Below, one piece after another: positions 1 through 6,197 of a DNA stretch of 6,352 nt. The position numbers were made by a program, and so were the translations under genes. How positions within the stretch are numbered: position 1 is the first letter of the stretch; each line of letters opens with the position of its first letter. The stretch is from Pseudomonadota bacterium (GTDB lineage Bacteria > Pseudomonadota > Gammaproteobacteria > Burkholderiales > Burkholderiaceae_F), in the NCBI GenBank assembly GCA_021823635.1, contig JAKANT010000104.1, positions 1-6,352 of the forward strand. The letters are read 5' to 3'. A model generated the notes under the pieces. That model was not told the DNA's origin. It worked only from the letters and a program-made list of their open reading frames with translations, and did not search any database.

Positions 1-420
1 GCCAGGGCCGCCTTTGCGCGGGATCTTTTCGCCGCCGGCGACATCGATCACGTAGATCGTGAGGTCCGACAGCTCGGGGCTGAAGGTGGCGGCCAGATTG
101 TCGCCGCCCGATTCGACGAAGATCAGGTCCAGATCCGGAAAGCGCCGGCACATGCGGTCGATCGCTTCCAGGTTGATCGACGCGTCCTCTCGGATCGCCG
201 TGTGCGGGCAGCCGCCGGTCTCCACGCCCATGATGCGTTCGGGCGCGAGCGCCTGAGCGGCCACCAGCAGCCGTTCGTCTTCCTTGGTGTAGATGTCGTT
301 GGTGACGACGGCCAGGCGATAGCGGTCGCGCATGCGCTTGCACAGCACTTCGACCAGCGTCGTCTTGCCGGAGCCGACGGGTCCGCCGACGCCGACGCGC
401 AAGGGGGAAGAAGCTTTCAT
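1..420 (-). CDS. ureG: Urease accessory GTPase UreG (partial, 3' end outside window)
   Basis: UreG is the SIMIBI-class GTPase whose GTP hydrolysis powers nickel delivery into apo-urease, working with UreD, UreF and UreE in the cytoplasm. The ATG at 420 opens a frame that stays open to the window edge (140 residues; the family is about 205). Visible motifs are the P-loop GPVGSGKT (residues 13-20), NDIYTKEDE (41-49), the invariant metal-binding Cys71-Pro72-His73 in ETGGCPHTAIREDAS, and ESGGDNLAATFSPEL (103-117), a UreG hallmark. The frame breaks off within the GEKIPRKGGPG segment; the C-terminal third, including the guanine-specificity region, lies outside. It follows ureF by 28 bases and has only a weak Shine-Dalgarno match. 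The identification is certain; whether the gene is intact beyond base 1 cannot be seen. Confidence 0.98.
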   Translation of the reverse strand, partial: MKASSPLRVGVGGPVGSGKTTLVEVLCKRMRDRYRLAVVTNDIYTKEDERLLVAAQALAPERIMGVETGGCPHTAIREDASINLEAIDRMCRRFPDLDLIFVESGGDNLAATFSPELSDLTIYVIDVAGGEKIPRKGGPG

Positions 421-448
421 CGGGTGCTCGGAAGCGAACGAATCGAGG

Positions 449-1141
449 TCAGGAACGGTACAGCCGGCAGTACTGGGTTTCGTGACGGGCGCAGGTGATT
501 GCAAGCGCGACCGCCGCCGTGCCCAGCGCTTCGTCGGGCAACTGCGCGGCTTGCGCGACGGCTTGGACGATCGGCGCGTGCAGCGCGGCGAGCAGGCGCT
601 GACCTGCCGCCTGCCCGAGCGGGACGGTCTTGACCGCCGCCAGTACCTGGTTTTCGGCCCAGGCCCAGAGGTAGGCGGCGAGACCCGCTTCGCCGTCCAC
701 GCCCAGCCCGGCGCACGCCGCGGCGAACGCCGCGGGATAGGCGAGCGGGGCGGCGGCCGGCGCAGCCAGGCCCAGCGCAGGCATCAGCGCTGCCAGCGAC
801 GCGCCCATCTGCTCCCACTCCAGCCGCAGCTCCGCCGTCTCGCGCGCGGCGAGCAGCGTCTCGTTGACGGCCGCGAAGGCTGCCTCGTCGCCGCGGGCGA
901 GCGCCGCGTGGGCGCGCAGCCACAGCGGCGCCTCCCAGCGCGCCAGCACCAGCCGCAGCGAATCTTCGATCCAGCGTTGCGCGCTTGCGGCGTCGTGCAC
1001 GATGCCTTCGTCGATCGCCGATTCCAGCCCCTGCGAATACGCAAAGCCGCCGACAGGCAACGCCGGGCTGGCCAGATGCAGCGCGGCGAGCAGGGGGCGC
1101 AGGCGCGCGCCGGCGGCAAGCGGCGTATCGGCGAGCCGCAT
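449..1141 (-). CDS. ureF: Urease accessory protein UreF
   Basis: UreF is the all-helical protein that bridges UreD and UreG in the urease activation complex and gates UreG GTPase activity. The 230-residue product has the usual family length. Family signatures are SPALPVGGFAYSQGLE (25-40), the AENQVLAAVKTVPLGQ stretch (172-187), and the conserved C-terminal tail ending ARHETQYCRLYRS. It is rich in alanine and leucine, as expected for a helical bundle. The frame is open upstream to about 1570, but that part is translation through ureE in another frame. The ATG at 1141 shares its A with the last base of the ureE stop (TGATG). The bases before it (CCGGCGCCCTG) contain no Shine-Dalgarno sequence, so translation probably depends on coupling to ureE. 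Confidence 0.97.
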   Translation of the reverse strand: MRLADTPLAAGARLRPLLAALHLASPALPVGGFAYSQGLESAIDEGIVHDAASAQRWIEDSLRLVLARWEAPLWLRAHAALARGDEAAFAAVNETLLAARETAELRLEWEQMGASLAALMPALGLAAPAAAPLAYPAAFAAACAGLGVDGEAGLAAYLWAWAENQVLAAVKTVPLGQAAGQRLLAALHAPIVQAVAQAAQLPDEALGTAAVALAITCARHETQYCRLYRS

Positions 1142-1143
1142 CA
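1139..1143 (-). other. TGATG stop/start overlap joining ureE to ureF
   Basis: On the minus strand the ureE stop TGA (1143-1141) and the ureF start ATG (1141-1139) share one base. No purine-rich ribosome-binding site precedes the ureF ATG. This arrangement is typical of termination-reinitiation coupling; coupling itself is inferred. Confidence 0.85.
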
Positions 1144-1677
1144 GGGCGCCGGCACGCGGCCGCGGTGCGCTTCGATCGAAAGCTGCTCGCCGAGCGAGGC
1201 CGAAACCTCGTCGATCGCCGCACCGTGGCGATGAGCGTGCGCATGGCCGCCGCCGTACGCGCCGCCTTCGGGATCGAACGGCAGCTCGACGTGCTCGACG
1301 TGCAATCCGTGGCCGCGCAGCATGTTCTCCAGCACCGGGTCGCGCTCGATCAGCAGATGGTCGGCGGCGAGCTGCACCGGAACGTGCCGGTTGGCGAGGT
1401 GATAGACGGCGCGCAGCAGCGCGAGCACGCTGTCGCCGCGAATGCGGGCCAGGGGCTGCGGCGCGGCGCGCACACGCACGAACTCGCCGTCGGGGCCGGC
1501 GAGCACCGCGCCGTCGCGCAGAACGCTGCCGCGCGCGAGCACGATCGCCGCACCGACGCCGTCTTCGCACAGCACCGCGAGCCGGCTCTTCACGCGCTGG
1601 TCGTACGTCAGCGCCGCCTCGTGCACGCGCGCCTGCGGCGGCAGCGGCCCGTCGTGGACGCGGTCGATGCGGATCAT
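1141..1677 (-). CDS. ureE: Urease accessory nickel chaperone UreE
   Basis: UreE is a dimeric metallochaperone that binds nickel and passes it to UreG in the activation complex. The 178-residue frame shows the two-domain layout: an N-terminal peptide-binding domain (about 1-75, with DQRVKSRL at 26-33) and a C-terminal metal-binding domain with GDSVLALLRAVYHLANRHVPVQ (81-102). His98 in NRHVPVQ matches the interface nickel ligand (His96 in the Klebsiella protein). After DHLLIERDPVLENMLRGHGL (106-125) comes a short histidine-rich stretch, HAHAHRH (145-151, four His), then a non-histidine tail of 27 residues. The start at 1677 lies 11 bases after the ureC stop, with TGAGG overlapping that stop as ribosome-binding site. 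The frame is open much further upstream, but only as a shadow of ureC. Confidence 0.97.
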   Translation of the reverse strand: MIRIDRVHDGPLPPQARVHEAALTYDQRVKSRLAVLCEDGVGAAIVLARGSVLRDGAVLAGPDGEFVRVRAAPQPLARIRGDSVLALLRAVYHLANRHVPVQLAADHLLIERDPVLENMLRGHGLHVEHVELPFDPEGGAYGGGHAHAHRHGAAIDEVSASLGEQLSIEAHRGRVPAP

Positions 1678-1688
1678 GCCGGCTTGCC

Positions 1689-3401
1689 TCAGAACAGAAA
1701 GTAGCGTTGCGCCATCGGCAACTCGGCGGCGGGCGCGCAGTCGAGCAGTTGGCCGTCCGCGTACACCTTGTAGGTCTCGGGATCGACCTCGATCCTGGGC
1801 GTGGCGCCGTTGTGAATCATGTCGCGCTTGGACAGCGTGCGGATGCCGCGCACCGCCACCAGCCGCTTGCGCAGCCCGTAGCGCTCGCCGATGCTGGCGG
1901 CGAGCGCCGCCTGCGATACGAAGGTGAGCGAATTGCGCAGCACCGAGCCGCCGTAGGCGCCGAACTGTGGCCGGTAGTGCACCGGCTGCGGGGTCGGGAT
2001 CGATGCGTTCGGATCGCCCATCTGCGCCATCGCTATCACGCCGCCCTTGATGACCACGTAGGGCTTGACGCCGAAGAAGGCCGGCTTCCACAGGACGAGG
2101 TCGGCCCATTTGCCGACCTCGACCGAACCGACTTCGTGCGCGATGCCGTGCGCGAGCGCCGGATTGATCGTGTACTTGGCCACATAGCGCTTGATGCGCG
2201 CGTTGTCGTGCTCGGGCGGATCGGCGTAGCCGGGCTCGGCGAGCGGGCCGCGCTGCACCTTCATCTTGTGCGCTGTCTGCCAGGTGCGCAGGATGACTTC
2301 GCCGACGCGCCCCATCGCCTGGGAGTCCGAACTCATCATCGAGATCGCGCCCAGATCGTGCAGGATGTCTTCGGCGGCGATCGTCTCGCGCCGGATGCGA
2401 CTTTCGGCGAAGGCCACGTCCTCGGCGATGCCCGGATCGAGGTGGTGGCACACCATCAGCATGTCGAGGTGCTCGTCGAGCGTGTTGACGGTGTACGGGC
2501 GCGTCGGATTGGTGGAAGACGGCAGCACGTTCGGCTCGCCGCAGATGCGGATGATGTCCGGCGCATGGCCGCCGCCCGCGCCCTCGGTGTGATAGGTGTG
2601 GATCACGCGGCCAGCGATGGCGCGGATCGTCGTTTCGACGAACCCGGCCTCGTTCAGCGTGTCGGTGTGAATGGCGATCTGCGTGTCGGTGCGGTCGGCC
2701 ACCGTCAGCGCGGCGTCGATCGCCGCCGGCGTGGTGCCCCAGTCTTCGTGCAGCTTTAGCCCGATCGCGCCGGCGGCGATCTGCTCCTCCAGTGGCGCGG
2801 TAAGCGCCGCGTTGCCCTTGCCGAGAAAGCCCAGGTTGATCGGAAACGCCTCCGCGGCCTGCAACATGCGCTCCAGGTGCCAGGGGCCGGGCGTGACGGT
2901 GGTGGCGAACGTGCCGGTGGCCGGGCCGGTGCCGCCGCCGATCATCGTCGTGATGCCGCTGGCGAGCGCCTCTTCGATCTGCTGCGGGCAGATGAAATGG
3001 ATGTGCGTGTCGATGCCGCCGGCGGTGACGATCAGGCCTTCGCCGGCGACGATCTCGGTGGCGGCCCCGATCACGATCGTGACGCCAGGCTGGATGTCCG
3101 GGTTGCCGGCCTTGCCGATGCCCTGGATGCGGCCGTCCTTGATGCCGATGTCGGCCTTCACGATCCCCCAATGGTCGATGATGAGCGCATTGGTGATCAC
3201 CGTGTCGGCGCATGCGGCGGCGGGGCGCTGCGACTGCCCCATGCCGTCGCGGATGACCTTGCCGCCGCCGAACTTCACTTCTTCGCCGTAGACGGTGAAG
3301 TCGCGCTCCACCTGCGCGAGCAGCGCCGTGTCCGCCAGCCGCACGCGGTCGCCGACCGTGGGCCCGAACATCTCTGCATACGCGCGGCGACCGATCTTCA
3401 T
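1689..3401 (-). CDS. ureC: Urease alpha subunit UreC (catalytic)
   Basis: This is the catalytic subunit of urease (EC 3.5.1.5), which hydrolyses urea to ammonia and carbamate at a two-nickel centre in an amidohydrolase barrel. The product is 570 residues, normal for the family. All expected active-site residues are present, numbered one below the Klebsiella protein: His133 and His135 (GGIDTHIHF), the nickel-bridging carbamylated Lys216 (GLKLHEDWG), His245 (AIHTDTLNE), His271 (HTYHTEGAGGGHAPD), Asp359 (MMSSDSQAMGR), plus the mobile-flap Cys318-His319 (MVCHHLDP) and Arg338. The C-terminus AQRYFLF is typical. The ATG at 3401 is chosen over an in-frame TTG at 3419 because a perfect GAGGAG lies 8 bases upstream and MKIGRRAYAEMFGPTVGDRVRLADT is the usual family N-terminus. 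It lies between ureB (25-base gap) and ureE (11-base gap). Nothing suggests inactivation. Confidence 0.99.
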   Translation of the reverse strand: MKIGRRAYAEMFGPTVGDRVRLADTALLAQVERDFTVYGEEVKFGGGKVIRDGMGQSQRPAAACADTVITNALIIDHWGIVKADIGIKDGRIQGIGKAGNPDIQPGVTIVIGAATEIVAGEGLIVTAGGIDTHIHFICPQQIEEALASGITTMIGGGTGPATGTFATTVTPGPWHLERMLQAAEAFPINLGFLGKGNAALTAPLEEQIAAGAIGLKLHEDWGTTPAAIDAALTVADRTDTQIAIHTDTLNEAGFVETTIRAIAGRVIHTYHTEGAGGGHAPDIIRICGEPNVLPSSTNPTRPYTVNTLDEHLDMLMVCHHLDPGIAEDVAFAESRIRRETIAAEDILHDLGAISMMSSDSQAMGRVGEVILRTWQTAHKMKVQRGPLAEPGYADPPEHDNARIKRYVAKYTINPALAHGIAHEVGSVEVGKWADLVLWKPAFFGVKPYVVIKGGVIAMAQMGDPNASIPTPQPVHYRPQFGAYGGSVLRNSLTFVSQAALAASIGERYGLRKRLVAVRGIRTLSKRDMIHNGATPRIEVDPETYKVYADGQLLDCAPAAELPMAQRYFLF

Positions 3402-3409
3402 GTCCGAAG

Positions 3410-3415
3410 CTCCTC
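3410..3415 (-). promoter_or_regulatory. Shine-Dalgarno site of ureC
   Basis: The minus strand reads GAGGAG here, 8 bases before the ATG at 3401. It lies downstream of the alternative TTG at 3419, so it settles the ureC start in favour of the ATG. It is one of the two strongest ribosome-binding sites in the window. Confidence 0.85.
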
Positions 3416-3426
3416 GCAAGCTAGGC

Positions 3427-3741
3427 TCAAGGCCGGTCGAGCGGCCCCATCACCCGGCCCTGAAAGCCGTACACGATGCGGTCGCCGGCGAGCGCCACCA
3501 GTTCGACCTCGCGTTCCTGCCCGGGCTCGAAGCGCACCGCCGTGCCGGCGGGGATGTTCAGGCGAAAGCCGCGCGCCGCCTCGCGGTCGAAGGCGAGCGC
3601 GTCGTTGACTTCGTAGAAGTGGTAGTGCGAGCCGACCTGGACCGGCCGGTCGCCGGTGTTGGCGACCACGACCCGGCGCGTAGGCCGCCCGGCGTTCAGT
3701 TCGATGTCGCCGTCGGCGGTCAGGATTTCGCCGGGGATCAT
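3427..3741 (-). CDS. ureB: Urease beta subunit UreB
   Basis: UreB is one of the two small structural subunits of three-subunit bacterial ureases and assembles with UreA and UreC into a (UreABC)3 complex. The 104-residue product begins MIPGEILTADGDIELNAGR, a clear family start, and contains NTGDRPVQVGSHYHFYEVNDAL (28-49), FDREAARGFRLNIPAGTAVRFEPGQ (51-75) and the C-terminal GDRIVYGFQGRVMGPL. The length is typical for a free-standing beta subunit, so there is no gamma-beta fusion as in Helicobacter UreA. The start at 3741 lies 7 bases after the stop of the HupE/UreJ gene, with TGAGG formed partly by that stop as ribosome-binding site (5-base spacer). It is separated from its usual neighbour ureA by the membrane-protein gene. 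Confidence 0.98.
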   Translation of the reverse strand: MIPGEILTADGDIELNAGRPTRRVVVANTGDRPVQVGSHYHFYEVNDALAFDREAARGFRLNIPAGTAVRFEPGQEREVELVALAGDRIVYGFQGRVMGPLDRP

Positions 3742-3748
3742 CGCAGCC

Positions 3749-4336
3749 TCAGACGAACATCAGCGGGCCGGCGAGCGCCACTCCCGCGACACCGGCGCCA
3801 GCGCCGGCGAAGCGCGCGAGAAGCGGGCCGCGGCGGCCTGCCGCGCGCACCACGGCAAACCCGGCCGCGTGCAGCAACGCCGTTGCAACGACGAGCCCGG
3901 CGGCGGCACTCGCGGCTGCGCCGTGCAGCTCGGCGCCGTGCGCCAGGCCGTGGAAGAACCCGAAGACTGCGCATAGCGGCACCGCCGCCACGGCAACCGG
4001 CGGCGCAGCCGCCGCGAGCGCGAGGCCGAAGACGACGACCGAGGCCACGATCGCGTGCTCGGTGAACGCGACGCTGGCGCCGAGCATCCCGGCCCACAGG
4101 CCGATCGCCGCGGGCGCCGTGAAGGCGAACGGCAGCGCGAGCGCGCGCAGGGTGCCATCGGCCGCGGCGCGCCCGGCCCACAGGCCGACCAGCACCATCG
4201 CCAGCAGATGATCCAAACCGCCGAACGGATGGGCGAACGCGCTGGCGAAGCTTTCCGCGTGACCGGAATGCGCGAAGGCATCGGGCGCGGCGGCTGCACC
4301 GAGGGTCAATAGAAGCGGGCGCAAGGTGCGCAGCAT
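3749..4336 (-). CDS. ureJ: HupE/UreJ family membrane protein, probable nickel transporter
   Basis: The 195-residue product is very hydrophobic, with an N-terminal leader (MLRTLRPLLLTLGAAAAPDAFA, probable cleavage after Ala22) and about six membrane segments. The mature protein would begin HSGHAESF. It carries the HupE/UreJ signature HPxxGxDH as HPFGGLDH (36-43), Glu93-His94 in FTEHAIVASV, and GFFHGLAHGAE (126-136). Members beside urease or hydrogenase genes are implicated in nickel uptake; some HupE proteins have been shown to transport nickel. Here the role is inferred from family and context. The ATG at 4336 is chosen over an in-frame GTG at 4351 because GAGGAG lies 7 bases upstream and the GTG overlaps the ureA stop. 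The gene sits between ureA and ureB with gaps of 11 and 7 bases, so it is clearly co-transcribed. The hupE/ureJ naming is loose; the family assignment is secure. Confidence 0.93.
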   Translation of the reverse strand: MLRTLRPLLLTLGAAAAPDAFAHSGHAESFASAFAHPFGGLDHLLAMVLVGLWAGRAAADGTLRALALPFAFTAPAAIGLWAGMLGASVAFTEHAIVASVVVFGLALAAAAPPVAVAAVPLCAVFGFFHGLAHGAELHGAAASAAAGLVVATALLHAAGFAVVRAAGRRGPLLARFAGAGAGVAGVALAGPLMFV

Positions 4337-4343
4337 GAAGGCT

Positions 4344-4349
4344 CTCCTC
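4344..4349 (-). promoter_or_regulatory. Shine-Dalgarno site of hupE/ureJ, overlapping the ureA stop
   Basis: The minus strand reads TGAGGAG, where TGA is the ureA stop and GAGGAG is a perfect ribosome-binding site 7 bases before the ATG at 4336. It decides that start and suggests that ribosomes ending ureA can restart directly on the membrane-protein gene. Confidence 0.82.
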
Positions 4350-4650
4350 ACGGGATCGGTTGATGCACGGTCACCAGCTTGGTGCCGTCCGGGAACGTGG
4401 CTTCGACCTGGATCTCCGGGATCATCTCCGGTACGCCCTCCATCACGTCCTCGCGCGTCAGCAGCGTGGTGCCGTAGCTCATCAGCTCCGCCACCGTCTT
4501 GCCTTCGCGCGCGCCCTCCATCAGCGCGGCCGTGATATAGGCCACCGCCTCCGGGTAGTTCAGCTTCAATCCGCGTGCCTTGCGCCTTTCGGCGAGCAGC
4601 GCGGCGGTGAAGACGAGCAGCTTGTCCTTTTCGCGGGGAGTCAACTCCAT
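4348..4650 (-). CDS. ureA: Urease gamma subunit UreA
   Basis: UreA is the smallest structural subunit of the urease trimer-of-trimers. The 100-residue product is full length and highly typical: MELTPREKDKLLVFTAALLAERR at the N-terminus, LNYPEAVAYITAALMEGAREGKTVAELM (30-57), and the C-terminal VPEMIPEIQVEATFPDGTKLVTVHQPI. The frame is open upstream through ureD to about 5412, but only this part resembles the family. The ATG at 4650 lies 14 bases after the ureD stop, with a moderate GAGAG ribosome-binding site. It is the first structural subunit in the operon, directly after ureD as in many proteobacteria, but is followed by the HupE/UreJ gene rather than by ureB. Confidence 0.98.
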   Translation of the reverse strand: MELTPREKDKLLVFTAALLAERRKARGLKLNYPEAVAYITAALMEGAREGKTVAELMSYGTTLLTREDVMEGVPEMIPEIQVEATFPDGTKLVTVHQPIP

Positions 4651-4664
4651 TTTGCGCTCTCGTC

Positions 4665-5468
4665 TCAGGTGGCCCAGATGCGCGGCCGCAGCGGCGCCAG
4701 CCCTTCGAAGACGAGCGGCCGCAGCCTCAGCCACAGCGCTTCGAACGCGGCACGAAGCGCCGCCGCCGTATCGGCGAGTGCGCGCGCCACCAGCAGGCGC
4801 GGCGCAAGCAGGGTCAGCGCCGGCGTCGCCGCCGGCGCGCGCAGCGCCTCCAGCTCGGCTTCCTGCCAGCGCGGACCATAGGCCCACAGGCAGCCGAACG
4901 CGCGCGCGCCGCGCAGCCCGACCGGCGAGCCGAGCAGCGCATCGCCGCCGGCCAACCGCACGCGCTCCAGCCACTGCAGCCGGCCGTGCTCGTAGAAGCG
5001 GATCGTCTGCTGCAGGCTGCCGTGCGCGAAGCGCTCGCCCATCGCCGCGCGCGCCAGCACCACCATGTCCCAGCCGATCGTCGCGCCGCCCGCGGCAAGG
5101 GCGATCGTGGTCTGCGCGTCCACTTCGGCGGCGTCGAAGACGATCGCCTCCTGCGGCAACCACTCCAGCGCGCCGCTCACCGTGAGCCGAACCGTCTGCG
5201 CGGACGGCGCGCCCGCCGCCTTGTACCACTTGGTCGCGGCCGGCGTGGTGACGAGCGCGTGCGCGCCCGCCTCGCAGCCGACGTCGATGCTGAGGCAGTC
5301 GCCGCCGGCGATGCCGCCCGGCGGGTGCACGACGATGCTGTGGCAAACGCGTGGCCCCTCGGGGTAGAGCGCCTTCTGCACCAGGAGCGGCCCGCAGTGC
5401 CGGCGCGCGCACGTGGTGCGCGCCGACACGCGCCGGTACGTGAGCGACAGGCTCGCCTCCCAGGTCAT
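4665..5468 (-). CDS. ureD: Urease accessory protein UreD
   Basis: UreD (called UreH in some species) is the scaffold that binds apo-urease and recruits UreF and UreG; it contains a channel proposed to conduct nickel to the active site. The 267-residue product is of normal length. Conserved blocks are GPLLVQKALYPEGP (26-39), HPPGGIAGGD (48-57), TTPAATKWYK (74-83), LEWLPQE (101-107), the IGWD motif (131-134) and the C-terminal PRIWAT. The start MTWEASLSLTY fits the family N-terminus. The ATG at 5468 lies 7 bases after the urtE stop and has only a poor Shine-Dalgarno sequence (TGAACGAAAC), so coupling to urtE is plausible. It opens the urease part of the operon directly behind the transporter genes. 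Confidence 0.97.
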   Translation of the reverse strand: MTWEASLSLTYRRVSARTTCARRHCGPLLVQKALYPEGPRVCHSIVVHPPGGIAGGDCLSIDVGCEAGAHALVTTPAATKWYKAAGAPSAQTVRLTVSGALEWLPQEAIVFDAAEVDAQTTIALAAGGATIGWDMVVLARAAMGERFAHGSLQQTIRFYEHGRLQWLERVRLAGGDALLGSPVGLRGARAFGCLWAYGPRWQEAELEALRAPAATPALTLLAPRLLVARALADTAAALRAAFEALWLRLRPLVFEGLAPLRPRIWAT

Positions 5469-5475
5469 GTTTCGT

Positions 5476-6174
5476 TCAGATCGCGATCATCGCGCGCACG
5501 TTGCGCGCGCGCATCTCCTCGCCGCTGCCCGCTTGGGTAATGCTGCCGCGCGTGATCACGGCATACGCATCGGCGAGCGATTCGGCGAAATCGTAATACT
5601 GCTCGACCAGCAGCACGGCCAGGTTGCGTTCGCGCGTCAGGCGCCGGATCAGCGCGCCGATCTCCTTGATGATCGACGGCTGGATGCCTTCGGTCGGCTC
5701 GTCGAGCAGCAACACCTTGGGGTTGGCGGCCAGCGCGCGCGCAATCGCCAGTTGCTGCTGTTGGCCGCCCGACAGATCGCCGCCGCGCCGCTTCAGCATC
5801 GCCTTCAACACCGGAAACAGCTCGAGCACGTCCTCGGGCAGCCGGCGCGCCGCCGCGCCCGACAGCGGGGCCATCCCCATGCGCAGGTTCTCCTCCACCG
5901 TCAGCCGGTTGAAGATCTCGCGTCCTTGCGGCACGTAGCCGATGCCGCGGCGCGCGCGCTCGTACGGCGCCAGCGTCGAGAGGTCTTCGCCGTCCAATGC
6001 GATGGTGCCGCTGCGCGCCCGCACCAGGCCCATGATGGTCTTCAGAAGTGTCGTCTTGCCGGCACCGTTGCGCCCAAGCAGAACGGCGCACTGGCCGCGC
6101 GCCACCGACAGCGACACACCGCGCAGGATGTGGCTGCCGCCGTAGTACTGGTCGAGCCGTTCGATGGTGAGCAT
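5476..6174 (-). CDS. urtE: Urea ABC transporter ATP-binding protein UrtE
   Basis: UrtE is one of the two cytoplasmic ATPases of the UrtABCDE high-affinity urea importer, related to LivF of branched-chain amino-acid transporters. The 232-residue protein has Walker A GRNGAGKT (34-41), Q-loop Gln83 (GYVPQGREIF), signature LSGGQQQQ (134-141), Walker B VLLLDEPTEG (154-163) and, at the switch position, Gln192 in LLVEQYYDFAESLADAY. The N-terminus MLTIERLDQYYGGSHILRGVS and the EQYYDFA segment separate UrtE from ordinary LivF. The ATG at 6174 is chosen because it gives this usual N-terminus; an in-frame TTG at 6201 would add nine atypical residues. The ribosome-binding site is weak. The urease context directly downstream supports urea as substrate. 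Confidence 0.95.
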   Translation of the reverse strand: MLTIERLDQYYGGSHILRGVSLSVARGQCAVLLGRNGAGKTTLLKTIMGLVRARSGTIALDGEDLSTLAPYERARRGIGYVPQGREIFNRLTVEENLRMGMAPLSGAAARRLPEDVLELFPVLKAMLKRRGGDLSGGQQQQLAIARALAANPKVLLLDEPTEGIQPSIIKEIGALIRRLTRERNLAVLLVEQYYDFAESLADAYAVITRGSITQAGSGEEMRARNVRAMIAI

Positions 6175-6197
6175 TTGCTCGGCGACGGGTGCGCCCC

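Noticed and set aside
332..1234. A 300-codon plus-strand open frame opposite ureF and its flanks
   Set aside because: Low-complexity Arg/Gly/Gln-rich translation, antisense to real genes and with no recognisable motif.
1142..1570. A longer UreF with about 143 extra N-terminal residues
   Set aside because: The extra part is arginine-rich out-of-frame translation of ureE; UreF homology begins at the ATG at 1141.
864..2759. A 631-codon open frame on the plus strand opposite ureC, ureE and ureF
   Set aside because: It is antisense to three certain genes, is very rich in Arg and Ala, resembles no family and is explained by strong GC bias at codon position three of the real genes.
1678..3213. A longer UreE with about 512 extra N-terminal residues, or a fusion with another domain
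   Set aside because: The extra part is an out-of-frame reading of ureC full of Arg, His and Gly; UreE homology begins at 1677.
3402..3419. Extension of UreC by six residues to a TTG at 3419
   Set aside because: The GAGGAG ribosome-binding site lies between the TTG and the ATG at 3401, and the family N-terminus begins at the ATG.
3402..3426. Possible regulatory element in the ureB-ureC gap, with two AGCT tetramers
   Set aside because: Only 25 bases long and accounted for by the ribosome-binding site; the short repeat is likely chance.
4337..4351. Extension of HupE/UreJ to a GTG at 4351
   Set aside because: The GTG overlaps the ureA stop and sits at the ribosome-binding site of the better ATG at 4336.
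4651..5412. A longer UreA fused to an upstream domain
   Set aside because: The extra residues are a shadow of ureD in another frame; UreA homology begins exactly at the ATG at 4650.
5465..6091. A second minus-strand frame of 208 codons inside urtE
   Set aside because: It overlaps the conserved UrtE frame almost completely and shows no motif of its own.
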